A DNA stretch of 51,497 nt, taken from assembly GCA_011390155.1 (NCBI GenBank), contig JAABSW010000017.1:1-51497 (forward strand), in the 5' to 3' direction. This document shows, piece by piece, positions 8,452 through 17,858 of this stretch. This DNA is from Clostridiaceae bacterium. Its GTDB lineage: Bacteria; Bacillota; Clostridia; Peptostreptococcales; Tindalliaceae. Under the pieces are notes generated by a model. The model had not been told where the DNA came from. It worked only from the letters and a program-made list of their open reading frames with translations, and made no database searches. Position 1 is the first letter of the stretch; every line of letters starts with the position of its first letter. A program made the position numbers and the translations under genes.

Positions 8452-9509
8452 TGGCATCAACCGTTTCTTCTGATTTGGAAGCTTATGTGATGGATTTATG
8501 TAAAGATGTCGCCTATACACGCATATCCAACACCGAGATGTTACACGATTACGCCGACAAAAATCAGGAAAACAGTCCTTCACACTATATGTTTGTGGCT
8601 GACCTGGATATTTTTGGTATTGATTTATCCTTTTCAGCACTTATCCAAAGATTAATGTCTGATTATCCTTCCAAATTCATAAATTCAACTGGTTTACTGA
8701 TTGTGAAAAGCGATAACCAATGGCATACCAAAACATTTTCTTCTTGGCTCATGTTTAACCTGAACACTTTAGGTTGCAGGTTTATTGGACACCCTGTGAT
8801 AGAAATGACGAAAAACCTTAATAACTTAAACCAATGGGAAAAAACCACAGGATTAGACCGCGAGACATTACTTCATCAACTCAGCCATAAAACCTTTGAT
8901 CGGTTTCAGAAACTTGAGACGGTATCTGATCATTCCAAACCAAAAATCACTGTCCTTCACGCCAGTTCCCGCAGTACTTCCAATACCCTTTCATTATGGA
9001 ATATGGTGAAAAATCACTTAAATGGGTGTGCTGTAGAAGAATATCACGTCGCCAATGGTACCATTATGGATTGTATCGGCTGTCCCTATCAAACCTGTCT
9101 TTACTTCGGAAGACAGCAAAGCTGTTTTTATGGCGGCGATATCATTAAAGAACTTTTTCCAGCCATCGAAAAATCAGATTCACTTCTATGGGTATGTCCC
9201 AACTACAATGATTCATTGTCCGCAAATTTAATGGCCGTCATAAACCGTTTAACCGCTCTTTATCGAACGCGAAGTTTTTATGATAAAAAAATGTATGCTG
9301 TTATTGTCTCCGGCAATTCCGGCAGCGACGCAGTAGCCCGTCAGTTGATTGATGCTTTGTGCATAAATAAGGGTTTTCAACTCCCTCCGCATTTTTGCTT
9401 AACCGCGACAGCCTATGATCCTGGCAGCATCTACCATGTGCCTGAAATCGAAAAAAGAGCAGCTGATTTCGCTGCTCTCATGGAGAATGAATTATGTTCT
9501 ATTTGTTAA
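8439..9509 (+). CDS. Flavodoxin-fold (NADPH-dependent FMN reductase/Isf-like) protein with a four-cysteine motif
   Basis: 356 residues; the ATG at 8439 overlaps the previous gene by 13 bases and has GGAG at 8427-8430. A second ATG at 8451 in a TGATG overlap is a weaker alternative. The C-terminal half (from about 168) looks like an NADPH-dependent FMN reductase: KITVLHASSRSTSNT for the FMN phosphate loop, then DCIGC and further cysteines in a C-x2-C-x4-C-x8-C pattern, then a VCPNYNDSLSANL segment equivalent to the SPVYxxxxSA strand-loop. Iron-sulfur flavoproteins have a compact cysteine motif in the same place, so an Fe-S cluster is possible. The first 150 residues look like a degenerate copy of the same fold. 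Probable electron-transfer partner of the two upstream genes. Confidence 0.7.
   Translation: MVILMASTVSSDLEAYVMDLCKDVAYTRISNTEMLHDYADKNQENSPSHYMFVADLDIFGIDLSFSALIQRLMSDYPSKFINSTGLLIVKSDNQWHTKTFSSWLMFNLNTLGCRFIGHPVIEMTKNLNNLNQWEKTTGLDRETLLHQLSHKTFDRFQKLETVSDHSKPKITVLHASSRSTSNTLSLWNMVKNHLNGCAVEEYHVANGTIMDCIGCPYQTCLYFGRQQSCFYGGDIIKELFPAIEKSDSLLWVCPNYNDSLSANLMAVINRLTALYRTRSFYDKKMYAVIVSGNSGSDAVARQLIDALCINKGFQLPPHFCLTATAYDPGSIYHVPEIEKRAADFAALMENELCSIC
9451..9478 (-). terminator. Rho-independent terminator of the M16 peptidase gene, inside the flavoprotein coding end
   Basis: Minus-strand AGAGCAGC, a seven-base loop and GCTGCTCT form an 8-bp stem directly followed by at least five T. It lies just past the peptidase stop at 9499 and inside the last 20 codons of the convergent flavoprotein gene (8439-9509). 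Confidence 0.8.
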
Positions 9510-12429
9510 CATTCAGGATGTGATGGAAAAGTGAAGCGGCTTCATTGATTTTTGTTTCATTTCCAACCACACAATAGATATTGTCTTGCATCATTTTTTC
9601 AATCAACTCACTGTACCCACGCAGATCATCAACAGTGGTGTGAATGACCTGGCTTCTTTCCAACAACTCATCTTCCCAGGTATAGTTAGCAAGATACAAA
9701 TGATCCGCTTTATCACCTTTCATAGAGGGGGTCAGGGGCAGATCCATTCGGCTCATGGTACCAATGATATATTTTGTCATTTCCCGGTCGCTTGCCTTAA
9801 ATGAGGTTAGATATGCAGGCATATCATTATAAACCTGAAGTGTTTCCTTTAAATTTGGATCTCTGTATGAAACAAAGAAACTGTTTCCATTTCGCGAAAA
9901 ACCCGCCATAGCGCCGTATGCTCCACCTGCAACACGAATTTTTTTCCACAAATAATCAAGGCTTACAATTGTTTTTAATACCTGCATGTTACCCGAGTAG
10001 TCAAAACCGTGTTTTTTAAAGTTGGAAGCCTTTGCGACATATTGTACCTTACTTGACAATACCAACCCTTCATTTCCCTGGGCCAGAGGCTTGTAAGCCA
10101 TTGTTTTCTTTTCATTGTCATTGATGTCTAACCTATCCATAAAGAGTTTCAAATACTTGAAAAATTCTTCGTAATGCTGTTCTTCTCCTGTGTAGCTGAC
10201 AATACTTTTATCTTTAATGAGCACCTTGTTAAGAATGCGCTTCATGCGGAGGATGACTTCATCTATCTCTTCTTCAAACCGTTGGTCCAATTCGCTTATA
10301 AAATGATAGAAAGAAACACCACCTGTCAACTCATTGAAAGCTGCTTCTTCTGAGAAGGACGCCAGAATTCTTCTGGCTGCCACCATATGGCCTTCCTGAT
10401 GAAGACTCATTTCCAAACGTGATTTAATTTCTCTTATTACTTCCCGAATCCGGTCCATGTCTTCCCACTGGGTACTGGTGTATATTTCATCAACCAAATG
10501 CCAAAATGCTTTGCTTTTTGCAACAAGTGACTTACCTTTGATCTTCAATAAAAATTTGTTTGATGCTGATTGATTCAATACGGAAACAACATCCGTTGAC
10601 GTATGAATACCTCCAGTGTGAAGGTTTAGTTCGTTGGATAATTCTTCGTAGGTGTAAGAACGGGTATTAAGCCTGCCAAGCATTCTAACCAACAAACCCA
10701 AATAGGGGAGATCTTCTTGCGAAACCGCGCTTGTGTCGAAATACATACTGGTGTACTGAATTTGGTTTGTAAAAAGATCATGCTTTAACACCTCAAATGC
10801 GTTTGAGGTGTCAATGTCCGTTGGAATTCTTTCCGGTTCTTCGTCCAAATCCTCCAGTGTTAATACTGGGATTGATGCCAATTCTTTCTCTGTGTGTGGT
10901 TGGTCCTGCCATTGCTGAAGGTGTTGATTTATATTAATCAAATCCAATACTTCTTCTTCCTTCATGGAAGTTTTTTTATCCTCCAGTAATTCTTTCAACT
11001 CTAACTCTTTCTTTTCATTAAATCCTTTTTCCGGCACTACTACCAACAGGTTTCTGTGGTTATTGTTAAGCAGCATTGACTGAATCAGATTTTCAAAATA
11101 CGGGGTCGTCAGGGCTTTTTTTACCTTCGCCAGTGTTTCTTCATAGCATAAATGTGTTGCTGGGTTTTCGTCGTACAACCAGCTTTCCATCAGTTTCATA
11201 CCATAGATTAAGCCCTTTGGATACCTGCCAAAATCAGCTTCCCTTAATTTAAACTCATGAATGTTTATAACAGACTCTACCAATTTTTTATCAATGCCTT
11301 CTTCCACTAATCGCTGAAGCGTGCCTTCAACCAATTTGGTGAACTTTTCTTTATTCTCTTCATCACTGTTCTTGACGATGATGCTGAACACAGGCTGCAG
11401 AATACTGCTGTCATAAGACCCAAAAACATCTTTACCAATGCCCGCTTTTAGCAAATCTTTTTTCAAAGGGGCCGCAGAGGTACCCAACAACAGATAGTTA
11501 AGCATCTCCATGGCAAGCTGCATTTCAGGATCAGTGGTATTGCCCGTTACATAATTCAGACTGATGTACGTCTTTCCTTCAACTTCTTCTTCTCTTCCCA
11601 CCGGATATGGAATGGTCACTTCCTCAGGTTTTTCAAAGGGTTTCTGAAATGGAATTGCGGAATTAATGTCCATCTTTTCAAAGCGGCACAAATAGTGCTC
11701 ATTGATATGTGCCAGGTGCTTTTCTAAATCTCCATTGCCATATAAATAGAAGTATGCGTTGGAAGGATGGTAGTACCTTTTATGAAATTCAATAAAATTT
11801 TGCTGTGTCAGATCAGGTATATTGTCTGGGTCTCCTCCCGATTCGAAACCATAGGGGGTGTCAGGGAACAAGGTTTCCTGAATTTTACGGAATAACACTT
11901 GTTCAGGAGACGAAAAAGCCCCTTTCATTTCATTATAAACAACACCTTTGATTTCAATGGGTTCTTCCGGTGTTGTTAAATGATAATGCCACCCTTCCTG
12001 TTGAAGGATTTCTGGTTGGCGAACCAGGTTTGGGAAAAAAACGGCGTCCATGTACACATCCATCAAATTCATAAAATCCTGTTCATTTCGACTTGCGATG
12101 GGGTACATTGTTTTATCAGAAAATGTCATGGCATTTAAAAACGTGTTCAGTGATCCTTTTGCCAGTTCAACAAAAGGGTCTTTCAATGGATATTTTTCTG
12201 ACCCACAAAGCACGGAATGTTCAAGTATATGAGGCAATCCTGTACTGTCATTGGGGGGTGTTCTAAAAGAGACAGCAAACACTTTGTTGTCATCCTCAGA
12301 TTGAAGATAATAAAGCTTTGCCCCGCTTTTGTCATGAACCATTTCATAGCCAGTGGCTTTCAGTTCTTCAATATGTTGAATTCTTATTACCTTAAAACCA
12401 TGTATAACCTGGTGTAATACCATTGCCAT
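9499..12429 (-). CDS. M16C zinc metallopeptidase (presequence protease/Cym1-like)
   Basis: 976 residues, the full length of the M16C/PreP family, which degrades peptides inside a clamshell chamber. The inverted zinc motif HxxEH is H67-I-L-E70-H71, followed by the family-typical stretch with GSLNTFLNAMT and the NEMKGAFSS segment, near the expected third zinc ligand. There is no signal peptide or membrane segment, so it should act in the cytoplasm, where bacterial relatives probably recycle peptides. AAAGGAG lies seven bases before the ATG. It follows the chemoreceptor gene by 33 bases on the same strand. Its 3' end overlaps the convergent flavoprotein gene by 11 bases, and its terminator lies within that gene. 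Confidence 0.92.
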   Translation of the reverse strand: MAMVLHQVIHGFKVIRIQHIEELKATGYEMVHDKSGAKLYYLQSEDDNKVFAVSFRTPPNDSTGLPHILEHSVLCGSEKYPLKDPFVELAKGSLNTFLNAMTFSDKTMYPIASRNEQDFMNLMDVYMDAVFFPNLVRQPEILQQEGWHYHLTTPEEPIEIKGVVYNEMKGAFSSPEQVLFRKIQETLFPDTPYGFESGGDPDNIPDLTQQNFIEFHKRYYHPSNAYFYLYGNGDLEKHLAHINEHYLCRFEKMDINSAIPFQKPFEKPEEVTIPYPVGREEEVEGKTYISLNYVTGNTTDPEMQLAMEMLNYLLLGTSAAPLKKDLLKAGIGKDVFGSYDSSILQPVFSIIVKNSDEENKEKFTKLVEGTLQRLVEEGIDKKLVESVINIHEFKLREADFGRYPKGLIYGMKLMESWLYDENPATHLCYEETLAKVKKALTTPYFENLIQSMLLNNNHRNLLVVVPEKGFNEKKELELKELLEDKKTSMKEEEVLDLININQHLQQWQDQPHTEKELASIPVLTLEDLDEEPERIPTDIDTSNAFEVLKHDLFTNQIQYTSMYFDTSAVSQEDLPYLGLLVRMLGRLNTRSYTYEELSNELNLHTGGIHTSTDVVSVLNQSASNKFLLKIKGKSLVAKSKAFWHLVDEIYTSTQWEDMDRIREVIREIKSRLEMSLHQEGHMVAARRILASFSEEAAFNELTGGVSFYHFISELDQRFEEEIDEVILRMKRILNKVLIKDKSIVSYTGEEQHYEEFFKYLKLFMDRLDINDNEKKTMAYKPLAQGNEGLVLSSKVQYVAKASNFKKHGFDYSGNMQVLKTIVSLDYLWKKIRVAGGAYGAMAGFSRNGNSFFVSYRDPNLKETLQVYNDMPAYLTSFKASDREMTKYIIGTMSRMDLPLTPSMKGDKADHLYLANYTWEDELLERSQVIHTTVDDLRGYSELIEKMMQDNIYCVVGNETKINEAASLFHHILNVNK

Positions 12430-12462
12430 AATGTAACTCCTTTCAATACAAGTGGTTTGTTT

Positions 12463-14568
12463 TTACTCTTTAAACTGCTCAACCAGAAATTCCAACTGCT
12501 GTGCAACTTTCGATAAACTTTGCGCTGATAGGCTGACAACGTCAGCCTGGGTGGCTGTATCCCCTGAGGATTTTTGTATTTCTTCAATGTCTTCATTGAT
12601 AACAGCCAGGTCGTTTGAAATTTTTAAAGATGATGCCGCAATTTTCGAGACATTTTGAGAGGATTGTTCGGTGCGCTGGGCCACTTCTCCAGAAGCTTCA
12701 GACAACTCCGTCACAGATCTGGCCACCTCTCCCACGGCCCGGTACGTCTCTTCGGTTCGAAGAGAGGCGTCCTGCATTTTATAGCCAATCTCTTCAATAC
12801 GTGTGGTAATGGTGTTGACTTGACCTGCTGCCGCCACAACAGCATTGGATATATCGCCTGTGCTTGCCGATTGTTGCGTAACGGCAGCCGCAATTAAAGA
12901 AGTTATTCCTGTTATTTCCTGAATAACGTTGGTAATTAAATCAACAGATTCCACTGCATCTTTTGTTTTCAATTGCATTTTATCAATTTGTCCTTTAATT
13001 TCCTGGGTAGCTTCAGAGGTTTGTTTTGCCAATTCTTTCACCTCATTGGCAACAACTGCAAACCCTTTTCCAGCTTCACCTGCTCCGGCAGCTTCAATGG
13101 CTGCGTTTAATGCCAGGAGGTTTGTTTGATTAGCAATGTCGTTGATCACTTTAATAATCTTGCCAATTTCCTTTGACATGGTGTTTAGTTCATCGATACT
13201 GACATTTGTGTGATCAGCTTTCTGTTCCGCATCCTGGGTAATCTCCATGGAACGTTCGCAGTTTCGACTGATTTCGTTCAATGAAATGTTAATTTCCTTT
13301 ACCACGGTGGCAATGCTAGTCACTGAATCAGAAACTTCTTTTGATGCCCCTGTGACATCTTCAACATTATCTGAAAGATCCTGTACTGTACCTGAAACAG
13401 CCTGCACGTTTTCAGCCGCTGTATCAGCTGACTGTGCTATGTTTTGAATGGTGGCAGTCATTTCTTCAACGGCAGAAGCCATGCTGTTGGCATGATCACT
13501 TGTTTGGCCGGCTGATTCAGCTGTTTCTGCCGTGTTTTGAGTGATTCGTTGAATGACTTGGTTAACCTGTGTTGTTTTGTTGTTCATTTGTTGGCTATTG
13601 GTAGACATTTCCTTGGAAATACCAAGTAATTCATCCGAAGCACTGCTTAAGTCCATGGTAGTGTTGTACACCCGTTGCATGACCAACTGCATGTTTTCGA
13701 TAAAACCGTTACAATTTTCACCCAAAACTTCAATGTCATTATCTCCACTAATTTCAATGCGTTGACTCAGTTCAACGGCGCCTGTAGAAAAACTTTTCAT
13801 CATTTTCTTTACATACAGCGCTGGTGAAATGTACCGTCTGTAGAATGATATGGCCAAGACACCATTCAGTCCAAAAGTGAGAAGCAACATGGGTGCCAGC
13901 CATTGCGGAGCAAGTTCCTGAGTCGAAAAAAGAATGCCACCTGCCAGTACTAAAACAGATGAGGACAGTAACACAATACTGCCGAAGTGAACCCCCATAC
14001 TTTTCCAGTTAAACAAACTGACCTTTTCCTGGGGTATAGGGTCTGCAAAACTCAATTTCATTTTACAGGTGTCTCCACTTTGCTCAAGTTCTTTTATGAT
14101 CACCTTTGCATTAAAGTGCCTTGAAACCCCTTCCAATATACCCTTCATATAGGAAAACATTCGTCTTGGTGATTGGTAGACAAACACAGCTTCATTTTGG
14201 GACACGATTTGTAAATCTACGTGGGGCGGCGTGGCACCACTAATTTTACGTGTCATCATATGGTGAATATTCTGCAGTGAAGCCAAAAAAGGAACCAAAT
14301 GCTTATGCTGAAAAAAATACGGGTAATTGTTGAAGAATGTTTGAGCGTTTCTTTGACCAATCCCATACCAAAATGCGCCTGTGTCAATGGATTTTTCCCC
14401 GGCCACTTCTTCTGCAAATTGCCAGATGGCATCATCAGACACATCTTCTGAAGACCTAAAAATGTGTGACGGCTCCCAACCTGCTTTTCTCATTGAAATA
14501 TCTACCAAGTCTTCGCCATAAATCTCCCGCGAGGTTTGCACCCAAGTAGCTACCAAAGTTCCCTTCAT
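12463..14568 (-). CDS. H-NOX haem-sensing methyl-accepting chemotaxis protein
   Basis: 701 residues. Residues 1-180 are an H-NOX (haem nitric oxide/oxygen binding) domain. It has the proximal haem ligand H102, the Y131-x-S133-x-R135 haem-propionate motif and P115. The three distal residues that hold O2 in Caldanaerobacter (Tt) H-NOX are all present at the same numbers: W9, N74 and Y140. Two membrane segments follow (about 194-214 and 224-243), then a linker and a cytoplasmic MCP signalling domain with the conserved tip around [20 protein letters not shown]. The domain order matches Tar4-type oxygen chemoreceptors of thermophilic anaerobes. It should report O2 (possibly NO) to CheA. GGGGAGG lies ten bases before the ATG. 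mtaD and recJ lie upstream on the same strand. Confidence 0.95.
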   Translation of the reverse strand: MKGTLVATWVQTSREIYGEDLVDISMRKAGWEPSHIFRSSEDVSDDAIWQFAEEVAGEKSIDTGAFWYGIGQRNAQTFFNNYPYFFQHKHLVPFLASLQNIHHMMTRKISGATPPHVDLQIVSQNEAVFVYQSPRRMFSYMKGILEGVSRHFNAKVIIKELEQSGDTCKMKLSFADPIPQEKVSLFNWKSMGVHFGSIVLLSSSVLVLAGGILFSTQELAPQWLAPMLLLTFGLNGVLAISFYRRYISPALYVKKMMKSFSTGAVELSQRIEISGDNDIEVLGENCNGFIENMQLVMQRVYNTTMDLSSASDELLGISKEMSTNSQQMNNKTTQVNQVIQRITQNTAETAESAGQTSDHANSMASAVEEMTATIQNIAQSADTAAENVQAVSGTVQDLSDNVEDVTGASKEVSDSVTSIATVVKEINISLNEISRNCERSMEITQDAEQKADHTNVSIDELNTMSKEIGKIIKVINDIANQTNLLALNAAIEAAGAGEAGKGFAVVANEVKELAKQTSEATQEIKGQIDKMQLKTKDAVESVDLITNVIQEITGITSLIAAAVTQQSASTGDISNAVVAAAGQVNTITTRIEEIGYKMQDASLRTEETYRAVGEVARSVTELSEASGEVAQRTEQSSQNVSKIAASSLKISNDLAVINEDIEEIQKSSGDTATQADVVSLSAQSLSKVAQQLEFLVEQFKE

Positions 14569-14617
14569 GTATCATCAGCCTCCCCATCTCATCTGATTGT
14601 TGCTAATCGAAGTGTCC

Positions 14618-15898
14618 TTAGTTAGAAAGTTTATTTGTAATTCGCTTTATTTCATAATATGTTTTTTCCAAATCAATGGTTTTTAGTTCACCCTTTTCCA
14701 TCACTATTTTCCCATTCACAATGACCGTTCTTACATCAGAAGCCTGGGCTGAATAAACCAGAGAGGCGTCTAACTGATAATGAGGGTACAAATGTGGTTG
14801 TTCCAAATCTACCAGTATAACGTCTGCCTTCATACCAGTTTGAATTTTACCGGTTTCTGACCCCAGGTTCAATGCTGCAGCCCCATTTTTTGTTGCCATT
14901 TCAAGTGCCTGGTAAGCTGGAAGAACAGCAGGGTCACGGGTGGATCCCTTTGCAAGCAGAGCTGCCAGATGGATTTCTTCAAACATATTCAGGTTATTGT
15001 TACTGCAAGATCCGTCTGTGCCAATGGAAACATTGACACCGGATAGCAACAACCTGGAAACCGGCGAAATACCGTTACCCAGTTTCAGGTTGCTGGATGG
15101 GTTATGTACCACATGTACTTGGTTTTCTCTCAAGATTTCAAAATCTTCGTCACGCAAATGAACACAATGGGCCGCCAGGGTATGTTGCTTGAATAATCCC
15201 AAATGATTCATGTGTTGTATGGGTGATCGTCCATGTTTTTCCAAGCTGTCTTTTACTTCTTTTTCACTCTCCGACAAGTGTGTGTGAATGGGTAAATTCA
15301 GCTCTGCGCATAATTCAATCACCTTTGTGAGAAAAGCATCATCGCAGGTATAGGGGGCATGCGGCCCCGCCATAACTGTAATAAGGCCGTCACCTGTCAT
15401 GTGCCATTCCCGGTACAATTGCCGGGTTGCCTCCAATTTTTCTTTGTCTTTATCTGATGAACCAATAAGGCCCTGGGCGATGGAACAACGCAGCCCAGCT
15501 TCCAGTGATGCTTTGGCGGTTTCAGCCGAATAAAAATACATGTCAGCATAGGCAGTTATACCCGACCTAATCATTTCAGCATTGCTCAGCATGGTGCCCC
15601 AGTAAACCTCTTCTGGTCCCATCTTTTCTTCCACTGGCCACACTTTTTCTGTCAACCATTCCCAAAAAGGCAGGTCATCTGCATAATTTCGCAGTAATGA
15701 CATTGAACTGTGTGTATGTGCGTTAACAATGCCAGGCATAGCGATATGCCCTTCACCATCAATGACGATGTCAGCCTCATAACCCTCTGGTGCATTACCT
15801 ACAAAGGTGAACCGATCATTCTCGATCCCAATCTCTTTTCTTTCAATCGGTTCGCCTGACATGGTAAGTACTTTTGCGTTTTTGATAAGTATCTTCAC
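14618..15898 (-). CDS. mtaD: 5-methylthioadenosine/S-adenosylhomocysteine deaminase (amidohydrolase)
   Basis: 426 residues, cytoplasmic, amidohydrolase superfamily. Zinc ligands are visible in NAHTHSSM, the HTHLSESEKE segment, AAHCVHL and SIGTDGSCSNN. The early MPGIVNAHTH and the DLPFWEWL stretch are typical of the MtaD/SsnA-like group, which deaminates methylthioadenosine, S-adenosylhomocysteine or adenosine to inosine forms. The start is a GTG with AGGAG inside the end of recJ, only six bases downstream of the recJ stop, so the two are co-transcribed. Substrate specificity cannot be read from sequence; related chlorohydrolase-type enzymes are the alternative. Confidence 0.88.
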   Translation of the reverse strand: MKILIKNAKVLTMSGEPIERKEIGIENDRFTFVGNAPEGYEADIVIDGEGHIAMPGIVNAHTHSSMSLLRNYADDLPFWEWLTEKVWPVEEKMGPEEVYWGTMLSNAEMIRSGITAYADMYFYSAETAKASLEAGLRCSIAQGLIGSSDKDKEKLEATRQLYREWHMTGDGLITVMAGPHAPYTCDDAFLTKVIELCAELNLPIHTHLSESEKEVKDSLEKHGRSPIQHMNHLGLFKQHTLAAHCVHLRDEDFEILRENQVHVVHNPSSNLKLGNGISPVSRLLLSGVNVSIGTDGSCSNNNLNMFEEIHLAALLAKGSTRDPAVLPAYQALEMATKNGAAALNLGSETGKIQTGMKADVILVDLEQPHLYPHYQLDASLVYSAQASDVRTVIVNGKIVMEKGELKTIDLEKTYYEIKRITNKLSN

Positions 15899-15904
15899 GA
15901 TCGA

Positions 15905-17668
15905 TCACTCCTGTTCTGTCGTTTTAACATCTTTTATAAGAAGCTGTATGCTTTTCTTTCCTCTAAATTCATTGATTTGGGGATAAAAGACAAGGTTGAA
16001 TGGCTGTTTGGAATGAATAATATGTTTAACCTGATCATCCACACTAAACCCAATCATTTCCACATCATGATTGATTTTTGCCTGGTTCTGAAGAAATTGT
16101 TCCACCTTTATATGTTGCTTGTCTTTACCCAGTGGCCTTACATTACTTTTTTCGTCTGTTTCAATGTTTTCACATAAAAAATAAGGTTTTTCATTGCCCA
16201 TGCCATAAGGTTCCAGGTTCGTAACCAGTTTCACCAAAGACTCGTCCAACTCTTTTGCATCAACCCTATCCACTATTCTTATTTCCTTTGACAATAGATC
16301 GGGGTTGCTTTCTTCAGCTATTGATACCCTATCATGCAGGTGTTGTCTCAATTTATGAATATTTTCCTTCTTTATTTTCAGACCACATGCATTTGCATGT
16401 CCTCCAAATTTTTCCATAAGGTCTTTCACCAACTGTAATTCATTAAACAAATGAAAACCATCAACGCTTCTGCCACTGCCCGTATAAAGATCAGGGTTCT
16501 GTGATGGTGTCAGAACAATGGTCGGCCGGTAATATTCATCTCTAATCCGGCCAGCAATGATGCCGATAACCCCTTCATGCAACCCCTCCGCTTCTACCAG
16601 AAGAAATGGATCCTCCATATATTGTTCCTGTATTCGATCACGACAAAGGTTCAGTCCCGTTTCTTGTATTTCTCGACGCTCCTGGTTTAACTTTTGGAGG
16701 CGAGCAGATATCAATTCTGCGGTTTTGAGGTTCTTGGTTACCAGTAACTGAACCCCCAGCCTGGCATCATCCATTCTACCAGAGGCGTTGAAGTGAGGCC
16801 CTAGAACAAAACCTAAATCCCTCACATTAATTTTTTTTTGGTCCAATGAAAGTACCCGAAACAATGACAATAATCCTTGTCGTTTCGTGTTGTGCATTTT
16901 TTTTAGCCCGTATTTTAATAATGTCCGATTTTCATTAATTAGTGGCACCACATCACACACTGTGGCCATGGCAACCAGATCTAACAAGTCAGTGACATTT
17001 TTTTTAGGTAATCGAAACTCCATCTGCAGTGCCTGTGCCAGTTTAAAAGCCACCCCACACCCACAGAGTTCTTTAAAGGGGTATTGACACATGGGTTGCT
17101 TCGGGTTAATCAGTGTGGCGTCAGGCAACTTCTCCCCCGGACTGTGGTGATCTGTAATAATAATATCTAACCCTATACTTTTAGCATATTCAATTTCATC
17201 AATGGCACTGACACCACAGTCAACCGTTATGACCAAGTCAGCGCCATACTCTTCACGAATTTCCTTTAGTGCCTCCGGGTTTAATCCATAGCCTTCTTCC
17301 TGCCGCAAGGGAATATAAAATTCAATATTATTCGTTATAGGAAAGAAAAAATCAACTAAAAGTGCAACGGATGTTATGCCATCAACGTCATAATCACCAT
17401 AGAACACTATTTTTTCATTGTTTTTAATGGCTTTTTTGATACGCTGAACCGCTTCTTTCATACCTAAAAGCTGAAGTGGATCATAGGTTAATTGGGGTTT
17501 ATCCGATAAAAACTCCATCATTTCATCAGCATGGCGTATTCCTCTGTTCACCAGTATTCTTTCAATCAGGGGATGATGCACACCGGGCATTTCAACGCTT
17601 TCCAATGCATCAAACAGTTTCCATTTTGTATGATACAGCCTTCCAGCAGGCTGGTTAGGTACTTCCAT
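15905..17668 (-). CDS. recJ: Single-stranded-DNA-specific 5'-3' exonuclease RecJ
   Basis: 587 residues, DHH phosphoesterase family; similar in length to other clostridial RecJ and E. coli RecJ. Motif I FYGDYDVDGITS, the VITVDCG strand, the DHH signature in IITDHHSPGEKLP, and the GPHFNASGRMDDARLGV block in the DHHA1 region are all present. It degrades single-stranded DNA 5' to 3' in recombination and repair using Mn2+. AGGAG precedes the ATG. It heads a same-strand series of recJ, mtaD, H-NOX chemoreceptor and M16 peptidase with gaps of 6, 49 and 33 bases. Confidence 0.95.
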   Translation of the reverse strand: MEVPNQPAGRLYHTKWKLFDALESVEMPGVHHPLIERILVNRGIRHADEMMEFLSDKPQLTYDPLQLLGMKEAVQRIKKAIKNNEKIVFYGDYDVDGITSVALLVDFFFPITNNIEFYIPLRQEEGYGLNPEALKEIREEYGADLVITVDCGVSAIDEIEYAKSIGLDIIITDHHSPGEKLPDATLINPKQPMCQYPFKELCGCGVAFKLAQALQMEFRLPKKNVTDLLDLVAMATVCDVVPLINENRTLLKYGLKKMHNTKRQGLLSLFRVLSLDQKKINVRDLGFVLGPHFNASGRMDDARLGVQLLVTKNLKTAELISARLQKLNQERREIQETGLNLCRDRIQEQYMEDPFLLVEAEGLHEGVIGIIAGRIRDEYYRPTIVLTPSQNPDLYTGSGRSVDGFHLFNELQLVKDLMEKFGGHANACGLKIKKENIHKLRQHLHDRVSIAEESNPDLLSKEIRIVDRVDAKELDESLVKLVTNLEPYGMGNEKPYFLCENIETDEKSNVRPLGKDKQHIKVEQFLQNQAKINHDVEMIGFSVDDQVKHIIHSKQPFNLVFYPQINEFRGKKSIQLLIKDVKTTEQE

Positions 17669-17702
17669 TTAAAATCAGCTCCTTTTTGTCATTAATGCAT
17701 TG

Positions 17703-17729
17703 TTTGTCATAAGTACTTGATGTGACAAA
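17703..17729. repeat. Inverted repeat TTTGTCA...TGACAAA between recJ and the motor genes
   Basis: A 7-bp inverted repeat (17703-17709 and 17723-17729) with a 13-base spacer lies in the divergent region upstream of recJ; a further TTTTGTCAT copy lies at about 17684-17692. The arrangement suggests a protein-binding site, but no known regulator was matched. Confidence 0.35.
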
Positions 17730-17800
17730 TACATCCGATTAATATCATACCACATGACATGAAAGAACAGGTTTTTCATTTTGTTTTTTGTATAGTATGT

Positions 17801-17806
17801 TATAAT
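17801..17806 (+). promoter_or_regulatory. Probable -10 element for the ZorAB-like genes
   Basis: TATAAT at 17801-17806 lies about 50 bases before the ATG at 17859. The -35 region is weak (ATTTTG at 17778-17783 with a 17-base spacer). A good AAGGAGG precedes the start codon. Confidence 0.45.
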
Positions 17807-17858
17807 ATATAAAGTCGTAACCAATCATATTCACAACAGACTCAAGGAGGAACAATTT

